Source of the DNA: Stereum hirsutum FP-91666 SS1
Taxonomy: Eukaryota; Basidiomycota; Agaricomycetes; Russulales; Stereaceae
NCBI RefSeq assembly: GCF_000264905.1
Contig: NW_006763142.1
Location: 351,353 to 415,352 of the forward strand
Direction of reading: 5' to 3'
Length of the DNA stretch: 64,000 bases
In this document: one piece after another, positions 23,484-37,400 of the stretch
Layout: each line of letters begins with the position of its first letter
Position numbering within the stretch: the first letter of the stretch is position 1
The notes under the pieces: generated by a model
The model's database searches: none
Told to the model about the DNA's origin: nothing
What the model saw: only the letters and a program-made list of their open reading frames with translations
Made by a program: the position numbers and the translations under genes

Positions 23484-24011
23484 CTAGTCTTCCAAACGAG
23501 AGATGCGACGTATTTTGGTTGGTTTATACGAGCGAGCCTGAACGATGTCATCGAGAGCGGTGCGTTTCTTCGGGCTACAAGTAGCTACGGCGGAAGTTGG
23601 GCACTGCGGCGTGTATCCGCCTGTAAAGTGACCATCGAGCTGTGGCGGCGGATATCATCCAGTGCGGTGAGATACCTGGAACAACGATAGAGGAAGGCAA
23701 GTCACATACTGTGGAGTACCCACATAGGAAGTGCTGAACATTAGGCTGGTAATATCTACGGAGTCGGACTCTTAGTTAGTGTGTGGTCCTTTCGCTACGA
23801 ATAGATAGGGAGGGAGAGTAACTCACTCGCATACAAATTCATGCTGAGATGGATATTGCAAGGTATTGTCGAGCGAGGAAGGACCGGCAGCAGTTGGATG
23901 ACACGAGTACGTGCAGGAGACAGGTTGGCCCGAAGGAGTCGCGGGTGCCGGGTTCCCAGCAACGAACGAAGTCAAGAGAGCAGCAAGAATGAGTGATGTG
24001 AACTGCATCAT
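23484..24011 (-). CDS. Second small Cys-containing secreted protein
   Basis: The start at 24011 gives MMQFTSLILAALLTSFVAG, a strong signal peptide, then NPAPATPSGQPVSCTYSCHPTAAG and SQHEFVCE. A 70-nt intron (donor GTGAGT, branch-like CTAAC) joins this to YYQPNVQHFLCGYST. A second short intron, about 55 nt, joins to GGYTPQCPTSAVATCSPKKR and a basic tail ending RISRLED at 23484. The mature protein is about 120 residues with about seven Cys on this model; the odd number hints that one junction is wrong. There is no sequence relation to its convergent neighbour at 21973. Function unknown. The first exon and signal peptide are solid; the 3' exons are less certain. Confidence 0.55.
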
Positions 24012-24102
24012 AGGCAAGGAGTGTGTGGAAAGTCAAAGAGTGGTGGTACTTATGAGACAGTGACCGCGTTTTCTTGGTGCATCCGCTGAAACCTAGTCGG
24101 CT

Positions 24103-24111
24103 GTTTATATA
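24103..24111 (-). promoter_or_regulatory. TATA box of second secreted protein gene
   Basis: On the minus strand this reads TATATAAAC, about 95 nt before the ATG at 24011. Confidence 0.55.
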
Positions 24112-26601
24112 GTGAATAAAGAGTAGGTGTTGCATGCCGTGACGACCGCCCCGTGTGTCGACTGGGGCAGAAAACACCGGCTCCGGACCACGCTTGAGGC
24201 GATCAGTCCCTGTAAGAAACGAAAATGCAACCCTATATGACAGGTTTTCAACTCCATAGAGGCATTCAGTAGCAATAACGGAAGAAATGAAGCTGTACAG
24301 ATGTTGTTGCCCTGAGTAAACACTCACACTGTAGCGGATATGTGCGGCTTAGAAAGTAAAACGCGATGATTGGCGCCCTTGACTAGGTTACCTATCAGCC
24401 TTCGTCTGCGACAGTGAAATATACCTGTCACGAGTATGCATCATTACTTCTGCCCTATACATCTCCAGGTTTTCAGTGAGACGTGACCAGCCCCTACGAA
24501 AATCAGTAGACTCAAACGTGGAGAGACACGCCCAGTTTCGGAGCTAGCGGAGACAAAGTGGCAGATAAACTCGGGCGAATAGGTGTATGTCAGTCAAACA
24601 TAGAACGCCGTCTAGCAAGAACACGGTGTAGCGCCTCGATCTGATGGCCGAAAGTATCCCTACTTCGCATCCAAAACGAGGCTGTAGCAGATTTCAGGGC
24701 CCCAGGGGAATTTTACCTGCTGCCCTCGTCAACAAGCGTCCATGCTGGTTGGGTAGGGCATGCAAAGACACTCATTCCCAACGGATTGCGCAACTCAACC
24801 AACATTGAGCTACTTTTCGAACGAAGAACCACGAATGCAGACGATATTATGTGGGCCTCTCGAAGGATTGGGATAGACGTCTTTACAGCGGCTTCATGAT
24901 GTGGGCAGATGCGGAAAATGTATCGTCTGACATTGCAGCGATATCGGGGAGGATGTAACGCCGGTGATCGCTGCAGGGAAGCCTTGATGTCGAGTAATAT
25001 ACCACTATTCTTATACTTCCTGGCGTAAGAGAAGAATTGTCGAGCATCAGTTGGCCCAGAACCGGAAGACTAGCCCTCTTGTTTACAGCAGCTGTCGCAG
25101 AACCAAGTCTTTGGTGGAAAGGATAAATTATCAGAATCGAGACGTCGACAGCTGCGACACGGGCGTGTGTGTACTCGATTGGTGCTCATGATTCAAAAAA
25201 AATACCCCGCGAGCAGAAAGGGCGGTGATTGAACTGAGATGCCCAGTTCACCGTTGAAAATCCTTCCACTGGCAGCACCATACGTAACGTTTGGTATGTA
25301 ACCACTGACTTTCTTCGTGGCTCTGAAACAAGAGAGGCATGCTAGGCAGCTGTTGACACACCTCGGTCAATGTACTCAATCCTCCACGGTCAAGAGTATT
25401 TACTCCTCTTCCGATTTATCGAAGGCGTACTGCCGACGTCTGCGTGTCGCACAACTCGGTGGTTACAAATCGGATGATGCCTACTCACATATTTCGTTCA
25501 AAAATAGAGACCTTACCTGGGCTTACCAGTGTTATGTGAAGAAAGTAGTATCGAGCTAGATTCAAGCAAGTTGTTGGCAAGTTGTGGCAACCTGACACGA
25601 TCCGGACAATACCGGACAAGGGTTGAAACTCCGCGCAAATAAAGCCACATGTCGTGCTGGCCCCTTGCCTTCAACCTCCCACTGAGCACTCTGCTCAACA
25701 TTCAGCTCTCTTTTGACTAGTCGGCCTCATTGGCATGTGCTATATGCCCCTTGTAACTACATTCCGTGTGCTTTCAGTCAGACCCTGGAGCGAACATGAT
25801 GCAAATTAGTCACTACTACAAAGACGAAAATACATGGTTTGCATTGACATCCGAGTTAGTGCCTATTTTTGTCGCTGACTGTACCCTTCGTTTCTCAGCA
25901 AGTATCCCAGGATCTCACCGAAGCGGCCATATATCGGCCAGTTGTCCAAAATACTCAGTTTACTCCCTTTGTCCAACAAGCCCAGCACATGGTGCTCTGT
26001 GCTGCACAGGCATTCATTTTCCGATGAAGCAACAGCCGTCACTTCTTCAGGACATCCAGATAATAAGTCAAGGAAGCATTCAATAAGATTTCCGCCTCGT
26101 AATGGAGTGATCGAATGAAAGGCTTTTCACAGCACCTTTGATCGCCTTTCGTCGAGCTATCCTCGTCTTATACTTATCAATCGTTTGGACACAGTCACGT
26201 CAATGGGCGCATGTCTTCGGCCATCATATAGGTGTTCAACCTACAAAGACCGGATACTAACCCTCCTTCTCGAAGTCTTACCTCGGGCATTGGCCCGAGG
26301 CGCTTGCAGACGAGCGTCGACGGGTCTTGGCATACACGTCCCCGAGGATGGATGGTATACCTTCCCCTACCTTTTCAACATCCGGGCTTACCAAGACCTG
26401 AATCGCAGTCACTAATTCCCAAGCAAACTTCACCCTCACGTCGAGTTTCGTTGAGTATGGTGGGCGAGATGTAAGGCGCTCATCAGGACCAACAGACTTG
26501 GTATAAGGACAGTGAGGATTCTGTACCTCTGGCTTTATTCTCAGTTTAACACAACATACCAACCCTCAACGTCTACAGCTCTTCGCAGTATACCTGTCAA
26601 T
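24112..26601. other. Intergenic, 2.5 kb
   Basis: I see no recognisable gene, RNA or repeat. Apart from the promoters of the flanking genes, the open frames are short and without motif. This is one of the longest featureless stretches of the window and might hold decayed elements that cannot be seen without a database. Confidence 0.4.
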
Positions 26602-28182
<1,581 letters not shown>

Positions 28183-28352
28183 GTTGTATATAGACGACCA
28201 ACGCGATGAGGGTGGGGCAGGTCCTCTAGGTAGACGAAATAGATCGAGATCACCCACACATAAATTAGAGTCGTAGTAATTTACTCGCATAGTCGCCTTT
28301 TAACACAGTTCTGAGAGCATCAAAAAAAATAAAATCTGTGAGACCCTTCCTG

Positions 28353-28908
28353 CTAAAAGTCGATCTTCGAAACATGTTGGAATTTCTCTATATCCGGCAC
28401 GAAGCTAGTCAGCAACGTGCTTTCAGATCTTTGACCGGCGCCCAAAACTTACGAAGCCAACTATATCTTCCAACTGTTTGAACATATCGGAAACATTTAC
28501 GCGAGGACACGCCGCTACTGAGACGGATAACAAAAGATTGAACAAGAGCAGTCGGTCTCTGATGTGGCAAGGAGGAGAGGGAGGAAGGGGATAGACGCAG
28601 CGCGCTCTCTTCTCATCACAACCTAAGACCTCAAATATTGGTGTCGAGCGCCCGCTGAATTCTGTTGAAGCCGCTCTGCGTGATGAGCGCAGCTCAATTT
28701 CGTTGGGGTTCGTCGAGGCATCCACCCGAACAAAGATATGGAATCACGTCAGAAGAGGTAGGGGCAACCCCTGGCTAGGCGTATGACTTACATAGTGGTA
28801 GTCACTCCATACTTTGGCCAAGCATACTGTAGGAGGATGAGGACATAGAATAGACCAAACGACACATTCTTGGCCTTCCTTAGCCTTGTCGGGAACGCCG
28901 AAAGACAT
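28353..28908 (-). CDS. Small protein of unknown function
   Basis: On the minus strand, exons read MSFGVPDKAKEGQECVVWSILCPHPPTVCLAKVWSDYHY (from 28908), FHIFVRVDASTNPNEIELRSSRRAASTEFSGRSTPIFE (about 28625-28745), a very short exon RRVLA, and FVPDIEKFQHVSKIDF with stop at 28353-28355. The peptide segments look coding, and the last two junctions keep phase, but the junction before FHIF is not clear. About 110 residues, no signal peptide, no family I recognise. It is convergent with the old yellow enzyme gene, whose stop is only 170 nt away. Confidence 0.45.
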
Positions 28909-29061
28909 GGCCCAGGCCCGAGCTATTAGTTAGTATCAAGTCTTGCTTTCAGTAGTGCGGCAATGGGTAACCTCCGTGACATTCCTAGATCACGGAGTTG
29001 GCATCGTGTCAAAAGACCGTGCTCCTGTGTCAGGAGAATATAAACCTACATCACCACCCTC

Positions 29062-31406
29062 TCAATAACTCTCCCACATCAAATCCCTAACCCCAACGCC
29101 CAAATCCCTCCCGAGCGCCATCGCAGCCTCGTACGAAATTCCACACCTGAACGTCGGCGGGCCGTCTATCTTTTCTGGGGCCGATGCGCGGTGGAGGAAG
29201 CCCATGTTCGCGAGCTCCGAGATCTAGTCGATCAGGAAGACAGTCAGGTTCGTTCAAAGACGAGGACAAATGCGAAAGGTAGGTAATGGAACATGGTGGG
29301 ATCGCAAGTGAGAATGAACGAGGGAATAAGGGAAAACGATGAATAAGGATGAACGTACGGCGCCGAGCACATGGACCCTCCCCAGTTCCAGCTCTGTGTA
29401 CTCTCCAGATAGCGCTGATTCCAAGTCAGGGAGATCAGGCCTCGAATCCGCGTCATGTTCTTCGAGTAGGATGCCTAGTATAGCAAGCAGTCGATCGAGA
29501 GGGAAGACCATTGGGCCTAGCAGTCTTTGCGGTACCTGCTCACGCCCAACAACAAAATAAAATCGGCTCGGATCAGCAAACAGACGCAAAAAGACGAATG
29601 AACACGGCAAAAGAACGCAGCAAAAGAACGCACCTTCGCATTCCCAGCCTTCCCACCTACAGACTTCCTCGTCCCCCCTCCCTTCTTCCTCCCCTTCCTC
29701 CTCTCATCCCTCCCCCTCCCAAACATCCTCAAATCCGTCTTCGCAGGGTTCGTCGACGCCACAAACGCAGCCACCAGCACAAACTTCGACATCCTCGGAA
29801 GCCTACACACGCCCTCTTCCTCCGCCGCCTCTCCCGCCGCCTTCTCCTTCGCAGCATCAATCTCGCGTTCTCCTCGCTTCCGAGGACTATTGGGCGCGGA
29901 GGCCCGCCCCCCTCTATCTAGCGCGCCCCGCTCCGGTAGATTTTTTCGAGACCAGTCTAGCGCGTTGGTTAGGCGCGGGTAGAGGTCGTTGAGCGCGGCG
30001 GTGTATGAGGGTGAGAAATAGTGGATGAGACGCATGCGCGCGTTGTATGCTATCGTCTCCAGATCTCCTTCCTCTTCTCCCACTTCCTCATCTTCGTACG
30101 CTCCCACCTCGCAGTCATCAATTCCCGGCTCTGTAATATGCTCATTCACATGTCCGCGGGCTGCTCTAGCCTCCTCCCTCAGCTCCTCATACGCCTCTAA
30201 CACCGGCTTGACGAACCCAGGCCATAGCGCAGCGGCTACGTAGGCCAGCTCGGAAGCGTCGTTTGTGTACATGAAGAGGACGCTGACGAGGGACGATATG
30301 AAGTCGCTCCAGAGAGGACGGAGGGAGGGAGAGTAGGGTGATGGGGTGGTGTTTTGGAGCAATGTCGATGAAGGGGTAGGGAAGGAAGAGGAGAGACGTT
30401 GGACGACGGCTGTCAAGACATTGTATGAATTTACGGATGGACAGATGATGACACAGACGGTCACGTACCCTGCGCAGTTGGCGCCAATACCACCATTCTG
30501 TACGGGTCGATCGCAGCGCCGAGAGGAGGCTTGATATCTTCCCATTGAACTTCAGATACGAAGAACGTCGTTATATCGAGTTTAGACTACAATAACGCAC
30601 AATACCAAGACGCACTGGTCAGCGAAACGCAAAAAGCGAGCGAATCAAGACAACAGAATGCTCACCAACTCCGCTAATCTAGTCAACGGTACGATCATCT
30701 CCGGCATCGACTCCTTCAACCTCTCCGCTCTCTCTATCACCAAAAACATCCTCACCCCCCTTGCAGTCCGCCTCGTCTTATCATCCTCCTTTCCCTTCCC
30801 CTTCCCTTTTCCTTTTCCGTTCACCGTCTTGCCCTTGCCCTTCCCCCTCGTCGTCTTCCCACCTGCACCACTCTGGGCGTTAGCATTATCTACCTCTTCA
30901 CCCATGAACCTCTCAATCTCCCGCCCCAAAGCCCTCAAGCCCTCCACGAACCCATCCACCCCATCATTATACCTCGTACCCGTCTCCAAATCCCCCTCCG
31001 CAACCCAATTCTCGCATCCGTCGGCCCATTTCGGTTCGTATTGAGCGAGTTGGTTGAGCGCTGTGTCGTAGAGGAGACGGGGCGTGAAGTGGGCTATGGC
31101 ATTGAGGTGGGCGGAGCGGATGATTGGGACGTCGGCCGTCGAGCCTGGGTCTGGATCATTGCTTGACCCTTGTCCTGGGGCATTGTACGACGAGGTGGAC
31201 GAGAGCTCACACAGCCCATCGAACATGCGCCGCAGGAGATCACAGGTCATCCGTGGATTATGCGCATCATGGACGTATATGAACGATGTTGGACTTTGGG
31301 ATTCAGGGAGCGTGCAGAGTGTGAGGAGGCGGGAGATGAGGTGGGAGGATTCGGGGCCAGGGAAGGAGGTGGAGAGGGAATGGGTGAGGGTGGAGAGGTT
31401 GGTCAT
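29062..31406 (-). CDS. ORC5: Origin recognition complex subunit 5
   Basis: The start at 31406 gives MTNLSTLTHSLSTSFPGPESSHLISRLL, then SPTSFIYVHDAHNPRMTCDLLRRMF at the place of the AAA+ P-loop. It continues with FLVIERAERLKESMPEMIVPLTRLAEL (Walker B region), DITTFFVSEVQWEDIKPPLGA, YRMVVLAPTAQ, LWSDFISSLVSVLFMYTNDASELAYVAAALWPGFVKPV, LPRMSKFVLVAAFVASTNPAKTDLRMFGR (the ORC5 hallmark), VPQRLLGPMVFPLDRLLAILGILLEE and ISELANMGFLHRA...DLMWESY. ORC5 is part of the six-subunit complex that marks replication origins and loads MCM helicase. Two oddities are visible: the P-loop lacks the GxxGxGKT pattern, and an insert rich in Lys-Gly (about 30785-30860) interrupts the ATPase domain. Five or so introns; the C-terminal part is a winged helix. 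Confidence 0.88.
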
Positions 31407-31438
31407 TGCGGTGGATGACCGGTTGGATGGGTGGGAGG

Positions 31439-31487
31439 GTTATAGGACACGGGGTGCGGAGGGTTATAGGACACGGGGTGCGGAGGG
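31439..31487. repeat. 24-bp direct duplication upstream of ORC5
   Basis: The unit ttataggacacggggtgcgg recurs once after 24 nt. It lies just before the ORC5 start codon, on its promoter side, and may be part of the 5' leader. Confidence 0.7.
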
Positions 31488-33655
31488 TTGGTGTGATGAT
31501 GGGTGGATGGGACTCGAATCTAAACTTCGGAGACGGAAAAGAGGTGGAAATGAGACGAGTCAGCTTTGTACTGATGAATTCGGAGAAGAGGAAGAAATGT
31601 AACAATAAGGTGGAATTTGAAAGTTTGAACAGCTCGACACTATCTCCATCGTAAAGTTTCCGCAATGCAGGTACTTAGGAAAACTAGCCTCTCTAGCTGA
31701 ATGCATAGCTAGACACTCAAGACCCAGAGCTCGTGGCCCATATTATCCCTGTACAACCACAATCGGCACAGGATGCCAATGCCAATGATCGTCATCGAGC
31801 AATCATACTCCAATACTCAACCACGGCCACTCTCCTGCACCGTGGGTATGGTATAAAAGTATCGATATCTAGGGTCACGATGCATAATGAGTAGTGCATG
31901 CATGTACTCGTTCGATGTGGTCTACGAGTCGCACGGTGGCTTAATATTATGGCCATGTTCGATAAAGACAACATCACGTCCCAGATGGCTAATCTCTCTT
32001 GCAGGAATTCCGTCCATAAAATCAGGGAGCGTCCCACAATAGCAACGACTACACGAAAATGGACTTACACGAACAAGAGTCGAACTCACCTGTGTTCTAG
32101 TCCCGGTCTCTTCAAAAGCCAAAAGATGGCAGAATCCACAGGGATATTAGAGTGTCGGGAAGTCTAAGACGATAGCCTAAGTATGTGGTTTCTAGGTTTG
32201 CGCCAAACGAAGTCCAAGCAGTAGTAACAAGCAAGCACCGGCACAGTGAGCCCTAGCAGAACCCAGCGATAAGTCGTGTAAGAGTTCTAATAGAGAGTCA
32301 CTATCGTCGTAGTGCGAAGGCAACTTCCAGTTCAACTATGTTCCAAAAGTAAAGGACAGATTGGCGGACAAATCACCAACGGACCGTAGAGGATGGGTGC
32401 AAGATGCTCGAAGGTGGCGAAGACGCCGACTTCAAAGTCCGCTCGGACACGACACGCGCTTGTCACACATCAGGTGCTCTCGTCACACCGCGTTTGGCTT
32501 TCAGGGGTGTCACGAGGCTTTCCCTTTTCCTCCTCTCTTTCCGTTCGTGTGGTTTGTCTTGCTCGGCTTGCAAACCTTCGACGTTTGGACTTTGGCTGTG
32601 GGCTCTTGGGCTGTGTTTGATATTTTGTGTGCTGTGCTTTTGACTACCAGGAGTATTCTCTCGGCATAACAAATATTCGAGCTTCTGAATCGCCATCGAA
32701 GATGGTTGGAAGATGGCCCACTACCTTGTGCGTTGATGTCTTCTGCTCACCGAAGTTGGTCTTATCAGAGGCTTACTTCGTGAGGAAGCTGACTGCACAA
32801 TGGCTATGCGCCTGCACAAAAATAAAACACGTCGCAATCAGGTGTGTTTATGATGCTTTACACGGTCGCTAGCCTTCGCTAGCGCTCTCATGTGTTTGGC
32901 TTGTTAGCGCTTCCCTTCAGTCACGCGAGCACTCAGTTTCGGTCCCAAGTATCTCAGCTCTTAAACGCACGCTGGGCCTTAGGCTACCCATGCTGACAGG
33001 CCACCAACCGGCCGGAACTTCTGTCCCATCCAGTCTCAGTTCGCGCTGTTCGACCACCTTGTGCTTACGCGTATGCAGGAACCCCTATTTTTGTTACTCC
33101 AGGCGGAGACGCCACTGCTCACGACTGGTGACCTCCTCCTGATTTTTAGAGTTTCCTATTGGCCTTGGTTAACCTCGATCTTGCTCGTCTAACTTTACTT
33201 CCGTGCCTCTATGATTCTCACGCTCAGGCTAAATGGACACAAGGAAGGCAGGATTTCGCACCGCCTGTACGCCTCCTTGCGCCATGATCTCAATGTTCTA
33301 TCCTTCGTGGCCCTTCTATACGACATTCGCAACGCTCGTCGTCAATCTCGCTCCGACTCCCGTCAAAGAACGGACACAAAATGGAGGCATAAGCAGCGGC
33401 GACTTACAAAGAACGCTCCCATTCGCTCGTCACACGCCTCCATTTAGACATGTGCGCTTCCGGGTCGTTTGACCTGCATGATGACGTGGCTGTGTTGGGT
33501 TTTCGATCTTGGTGAGAAGTTGCTTGGGTTTATAAGACGTGGGTCTCCTTGGGTTGCGATTCTGCTCCCCCGCTTGTTCTCTGGACGCGAGAACGTACTC
33601 CAAACGCTCCCTCCCCCTCGCCGTCTACTCTGCTCTGCTACCAGTGTTCTGGACG
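31488..33655. other. Intergenic, 2.2 kb
   Basis: This is the divergent promoter region between ORC5 and the membrane-protein gene. I find no further gene, and the open frames are motif-free. Confidence 0.4.
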
Positions 33656-34645
33656 ATGGCGTACGAAAGCGTACCGATGCGGACTCTCCGGCTTGCCGCG
33701 CTTTTCATGTCGTTTGCATTTGGCGTGATTGGAGGGAGTGTGGGGTTGAACGCCTTGATCAAGTACGTTCGTCACATCGTGATGCGTCTGATCTCCTTGT
33801 CTAACATCCTTCTGAATTCGTAGATCGAATCAAGAGCACACGACAGTCAACAGAGCGGCTGCCGCTTTAAGCGCCACTATCACCATCGACGACAAGGGTT
33901 TGTTTTTGCCCAATTAGTATCACGCACCCTCCACCCATTTATTCACACGTTCATCCACAGACGTATTTGACTCCGGCATAGTCCTCACAACAGTCTGCGC
34001 CCTCATCGCCCTCCTCTCCCTCATCTACTTCCTCCTCACCCTCCTCTCCCGCCCCTCCTCCTCTTCCCATCCTACATCGACCCCTCCGCCCCTGGGCACC
34101 CGCACCCTCCCCCTCCAATCCCTCTCCCTCGCCTTCTGCGCCCTCTGGCTCTTCGCGACCCAGATCGCATTCACCGATTTCGTGGCGAATCGCGAGGCGG
34201 GGATCAGTGCGACAATTGGGGGGCAGCAGGTTCCGGAGAGCTTTTTGCAGGCTGCAGAGGCGCAGTTGGGGGTTACGGGGGTTTATAGGCGGATTCATTA
34301 TCGTGAGTCTTCTGTTTCAAGAGTTTCGTTTCTTTGTGGCTATATTTGCACGTTTCGACGTTTGGGGGATTCTTTTTTCTTCTTCTTTTCAATCACTTGA
34401 CCCTCATTCTGATATCCTCCATCCACAAAGTCCGCCTCCTCGCAATCCTCCCCTGGTTCGCCATCCTCTTCACATCCATAGCCGCCGTCATCCTCTTCCT
34501 CGCCTCCAGGCGCAGAGCCATTCCTTCTCGTGGCCTGGCTTCTAATTCTGCCGCGTCTGGAGTTGGGCAGAGGGAGGATAGGGAGGGGGTGGAGGAGGTT
34601 AGGGAGAGGGAGAAGGGAGGGGAGGATGAGAAGGGGAGGGTTTGA
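33656..34645 (+). CDS. Multi-pass membrane protein of unknown function
   Basis: The start at 33656 gives MAYESVPMRTLRLAALFMSFAFGVIGGSVGLNALIK (segment 1). After phase-kept introns it continues SNQEHTTVNRAAAALSATITIDDKDVFDSGIVLTTVCALIALLSLIYFLLTLL (segment 2), LQSLSLAFCALWLFATQIAFTDFVAN (segment 3), GVYRRIHY and LRLLAILPWFAILFTSIAAVILFLASRR (segment 4), then a charged Glu/Arg-rich tail ending at 34643-34645. About 235 residues, four membrane segments, with a loop GISATIGGQQVPESF before the last segment. The layout recalls fungal four-helix plasma-membrane proteins, but I cannot name a family. Three introns with good donor and acceptor sites. Confidence 0.7.
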
Positions 34646-35570
34646 TTTCGTGTGCGACGGATCGGCGAGGATGGGGGCAGCGGGCATCAATGGGGAGGAG
34701 GAAATCAAGGAGGATGAGAAGGGAAGGGTTCAGGAGGAGCGGGATGGAGGAGGACTTGGTAGGACGTGTGTGGGAGAAAGGAGGGAGTGAAGGAGTCGGT
34801 TTGTGTGTAGCGCTGGGATCATGAGAGGCAGGATAACGAGCAATACTAATTCTTTTTTAACGAATCGATGGTCTACGGTTTTCTTTCTGTACAGTACTAC
34901 ATGTTGTATCCGAGTCCATCACTAATGTACGATCCCCACTACGATGAATGTAATCACCATCGCTGCATCAAAGGCCACAACACGAACGAGAGTGGCGAAC
35001 AGGTTGAAGTGGCCTGAATTTGCAACATCCGGATTGTGCGGCCCGCCCATTGTGGCACGTCCAAACTTTGACGTTCCCAGTTCTGCATTTTTCTCGATTT
35101 TCAGGGTATTTTTGATCTGTTACACTCGCACTTTATCGCTATGGCCCTCTCTCTATATCGAGCTCTGTCTCTGCTTTACGTCGTAACCAGAAACTAGGCG
35201 GAAATATTCGATGCACTGGCAGAAGGAGGAATTCTGAGGGATCCTCGTAACATTTCGTGCTTTGACCGCTGGCACCCAGCTGGCACCTTCCCTCCCCTAC
35301 CCACAAGTGAACACCAACTCTACTGTTACCTCTGCGGTTTCCGTCTCCATCTCCGTCTACATATCCCAACCTGGTCTGCTATGCTATGCGTGTCCGAAAT
35401 ACGCAGTCCATCTCTTGGAGGTCCGCTCTGGTTCGCTTTCTCAAAGTCTCAACGCCGCGAATCGGAACGCCCAACCTTGAAAATCCAGTCGGCATTGAAT
35501 ATTGAAGGGCAAGGAGTTTTGCGTAGATGATACGTCTGAGAAGTCGATGAGGAGGAGCAAGAGGAAGAGG
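34646..35570. other. Intergenic
   Basis: No gene recognised. The left part is a purine-rich 3' flank of the membrane-protein gene. Confidence 0.4.
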
Positions 35571-35579
35571 AAGAGAAAG

Positions 35580-37400
35580 AGGAGCAAATTGTAGAGACAT
35601 ACGACCATCCATCCACCGTACGCATGCTCGATTTCTTCAGACTGTCCTCTGATACCATAGTTCTGATGCTGACAAGCCTAATCAACAGCATACGGTAGAT
35701 GCATAGCAGCTATAATCGCGCCCACACTGAGCATCAGCATTCACATCTACGTTACGACCGCTCGTGGCATCAGCGCCGCGAACGGCCATCACATAGGGCT
35801 ACCGTCGTCGAAGAGCCTGTCTGCATCCACATCGAAGGGAATGGGTGTATCATGGGGAGGACACTTCCGAAAAAGTTGTGGACAGGAATAAGTAGGCTGT
35901 ATAGAGAGATTGGCGCCATCCACAGTACGCATGTTGACTTGTCCTCCTCTGATACACTCAAGTCTCATTGACGGCAGATGTATAGAAGGAAATGGGAATG
36001 CTTAACCATGCTCACTGTAAACCTTCGTGTCGCTCCTCGCCTCAGAGATCTCGATGTCCCCATATCCTTGCCACATCCTCGCTCGCATCCTCACATCCTC
36101 ACTGCCTTCCACACCCCGATCACGGACCCCTCATCGTCACGAATACTGCTGCTGGCCAACGGAGTGCAGAGGTCCTGAACGCGCAAGTAGACCAGACCGT
36201 GATGGATGACACGTAACGTAGGGACTCGTGAAGACGTGGTTATGGTCCGAGCGTGCAGGAGAGGACGGCGAACTTGGGTGAAGAAACAGGGGATTCACGG
36301 TGCTAGGAAGGCCGCAGCGAAAGTCAAAGTCACTGCTGACACTGCTGAGGGGACGGCGAAGACGTGCGAGGAGTGGATGCTGACGTCGAGATTCTGGCCA
36401 GGATAATCAAGAGATCCAGAATGGGAGACGCGGAAGGAGAGCGTGAATACCGATCTCGAGAGAGCGAAGAGGAGTGCGAGCGAGACCAGGAGGGGATGAT
36501 TGGTATTGTCGATGCAAATAGGCCTCTAAGGAGAAGTTGGCAAAGCCAGCACAGGAAGCGGCGGGGATTTGGTCAGGACGAAAGGAGAAGGGGGGCCGCA
36601 GGGTATCAACGGTACTAAGGAGGCTAAAGCGAAGGTGAGATTTGCTCCTGTCGCTGCTGAGGGAACGGGGAGGACGTGTGAGCAGTGGATACTGACGTTG
36701 AATTTTTTGGCCAGAATCATAATGAGAATGGGACATGCGGAAGGAGAACGTGAATGTCCATCCTGTTCGCACCGAATCTACGCTATGGCCGCCCGTGGCC
36801 ATGTCATATCTTGCCCAGAAATCTCCACGTCCCCTCTAACCTTGCCCCATCCTACCGCCAATCCTCACTGCCTTCCACACCAACCGCGAGTCCCTCATCA
36901 TCATCACGAATACTGCTGCTGGCAGACGAAATGTGAGGCTTTCGAACATCCAGGTAGACCAGACCTTGATGGACTAAGGCACGTAGTGCAGGGGTTCGTG
37001 AAGGCATGTTGCCGGCCCGAGCTTGAGATTGAAGGAGGGGACGAAATTGGGGGGCAGAGGGAGGTAGGGTTCTCGCGTCCGCGAACTGATAAGATGCAGC
37101 AGGAGAGAAGGAGAGAGAAGAAAGAGCCGAAGGACATTGACGAGGCCAAGAAGGCCACAGCGAAGGTCAGAGTCACTCCTTCCACTGCTGAGGGAATGGC
37201 GAGGAGGTCTGAGGAGTGGATGCTGACGTTTTAATTATTGACTAGGATAATGAGGACAAAGCAGACGCAGATAGAGAGTGCGAATGCCGATCGTAGCGTC
37301 CAGGCAGCGACACCAGGAGGAAGAACGGGAGCGCCAGCGACATCGGGAGGGTTGTCAGTACGGAAACGTCTTCTAAGGAGAAGATGGCGAAGACAGAAAA
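35580..37400. repeat. Decayed tandem repeats, possibly of an old gene
   Basis: Several diverged direct repeats fill this stretch. Unit P (catcca.c.gtacgcatg...gtcctc.tctgatac) occurs near 35600 and 35920. Unit X (tcctcactgccttccacacc followed by gaatactgctgctggc and gtagaccagacc) occurs near 36090-36205 and 36860-36975. Unit Y (agcgaa.gtcag, gctgaggg, gagtggatgctgacgt) occurs three times, ending near 36386, 36698 and 37229. Unit Z (ctaaggagaag.tggc.aag) occurs near 36530 and 37375. In one plus-strand frame unit Y reads as repeated peptides of the form KAxAKVxxxPxxAEG...EEWMLT. This could be a repeat-containing gene that has broken up. I cannot choose the strand or build an intact reading frame. 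Confidence 0.5.

Noticed and set aside
29517..31602. Arg/Pro-rich plus-strand frames over ORC5
   Set aside because: Antisense shadows of ORC5 exons.
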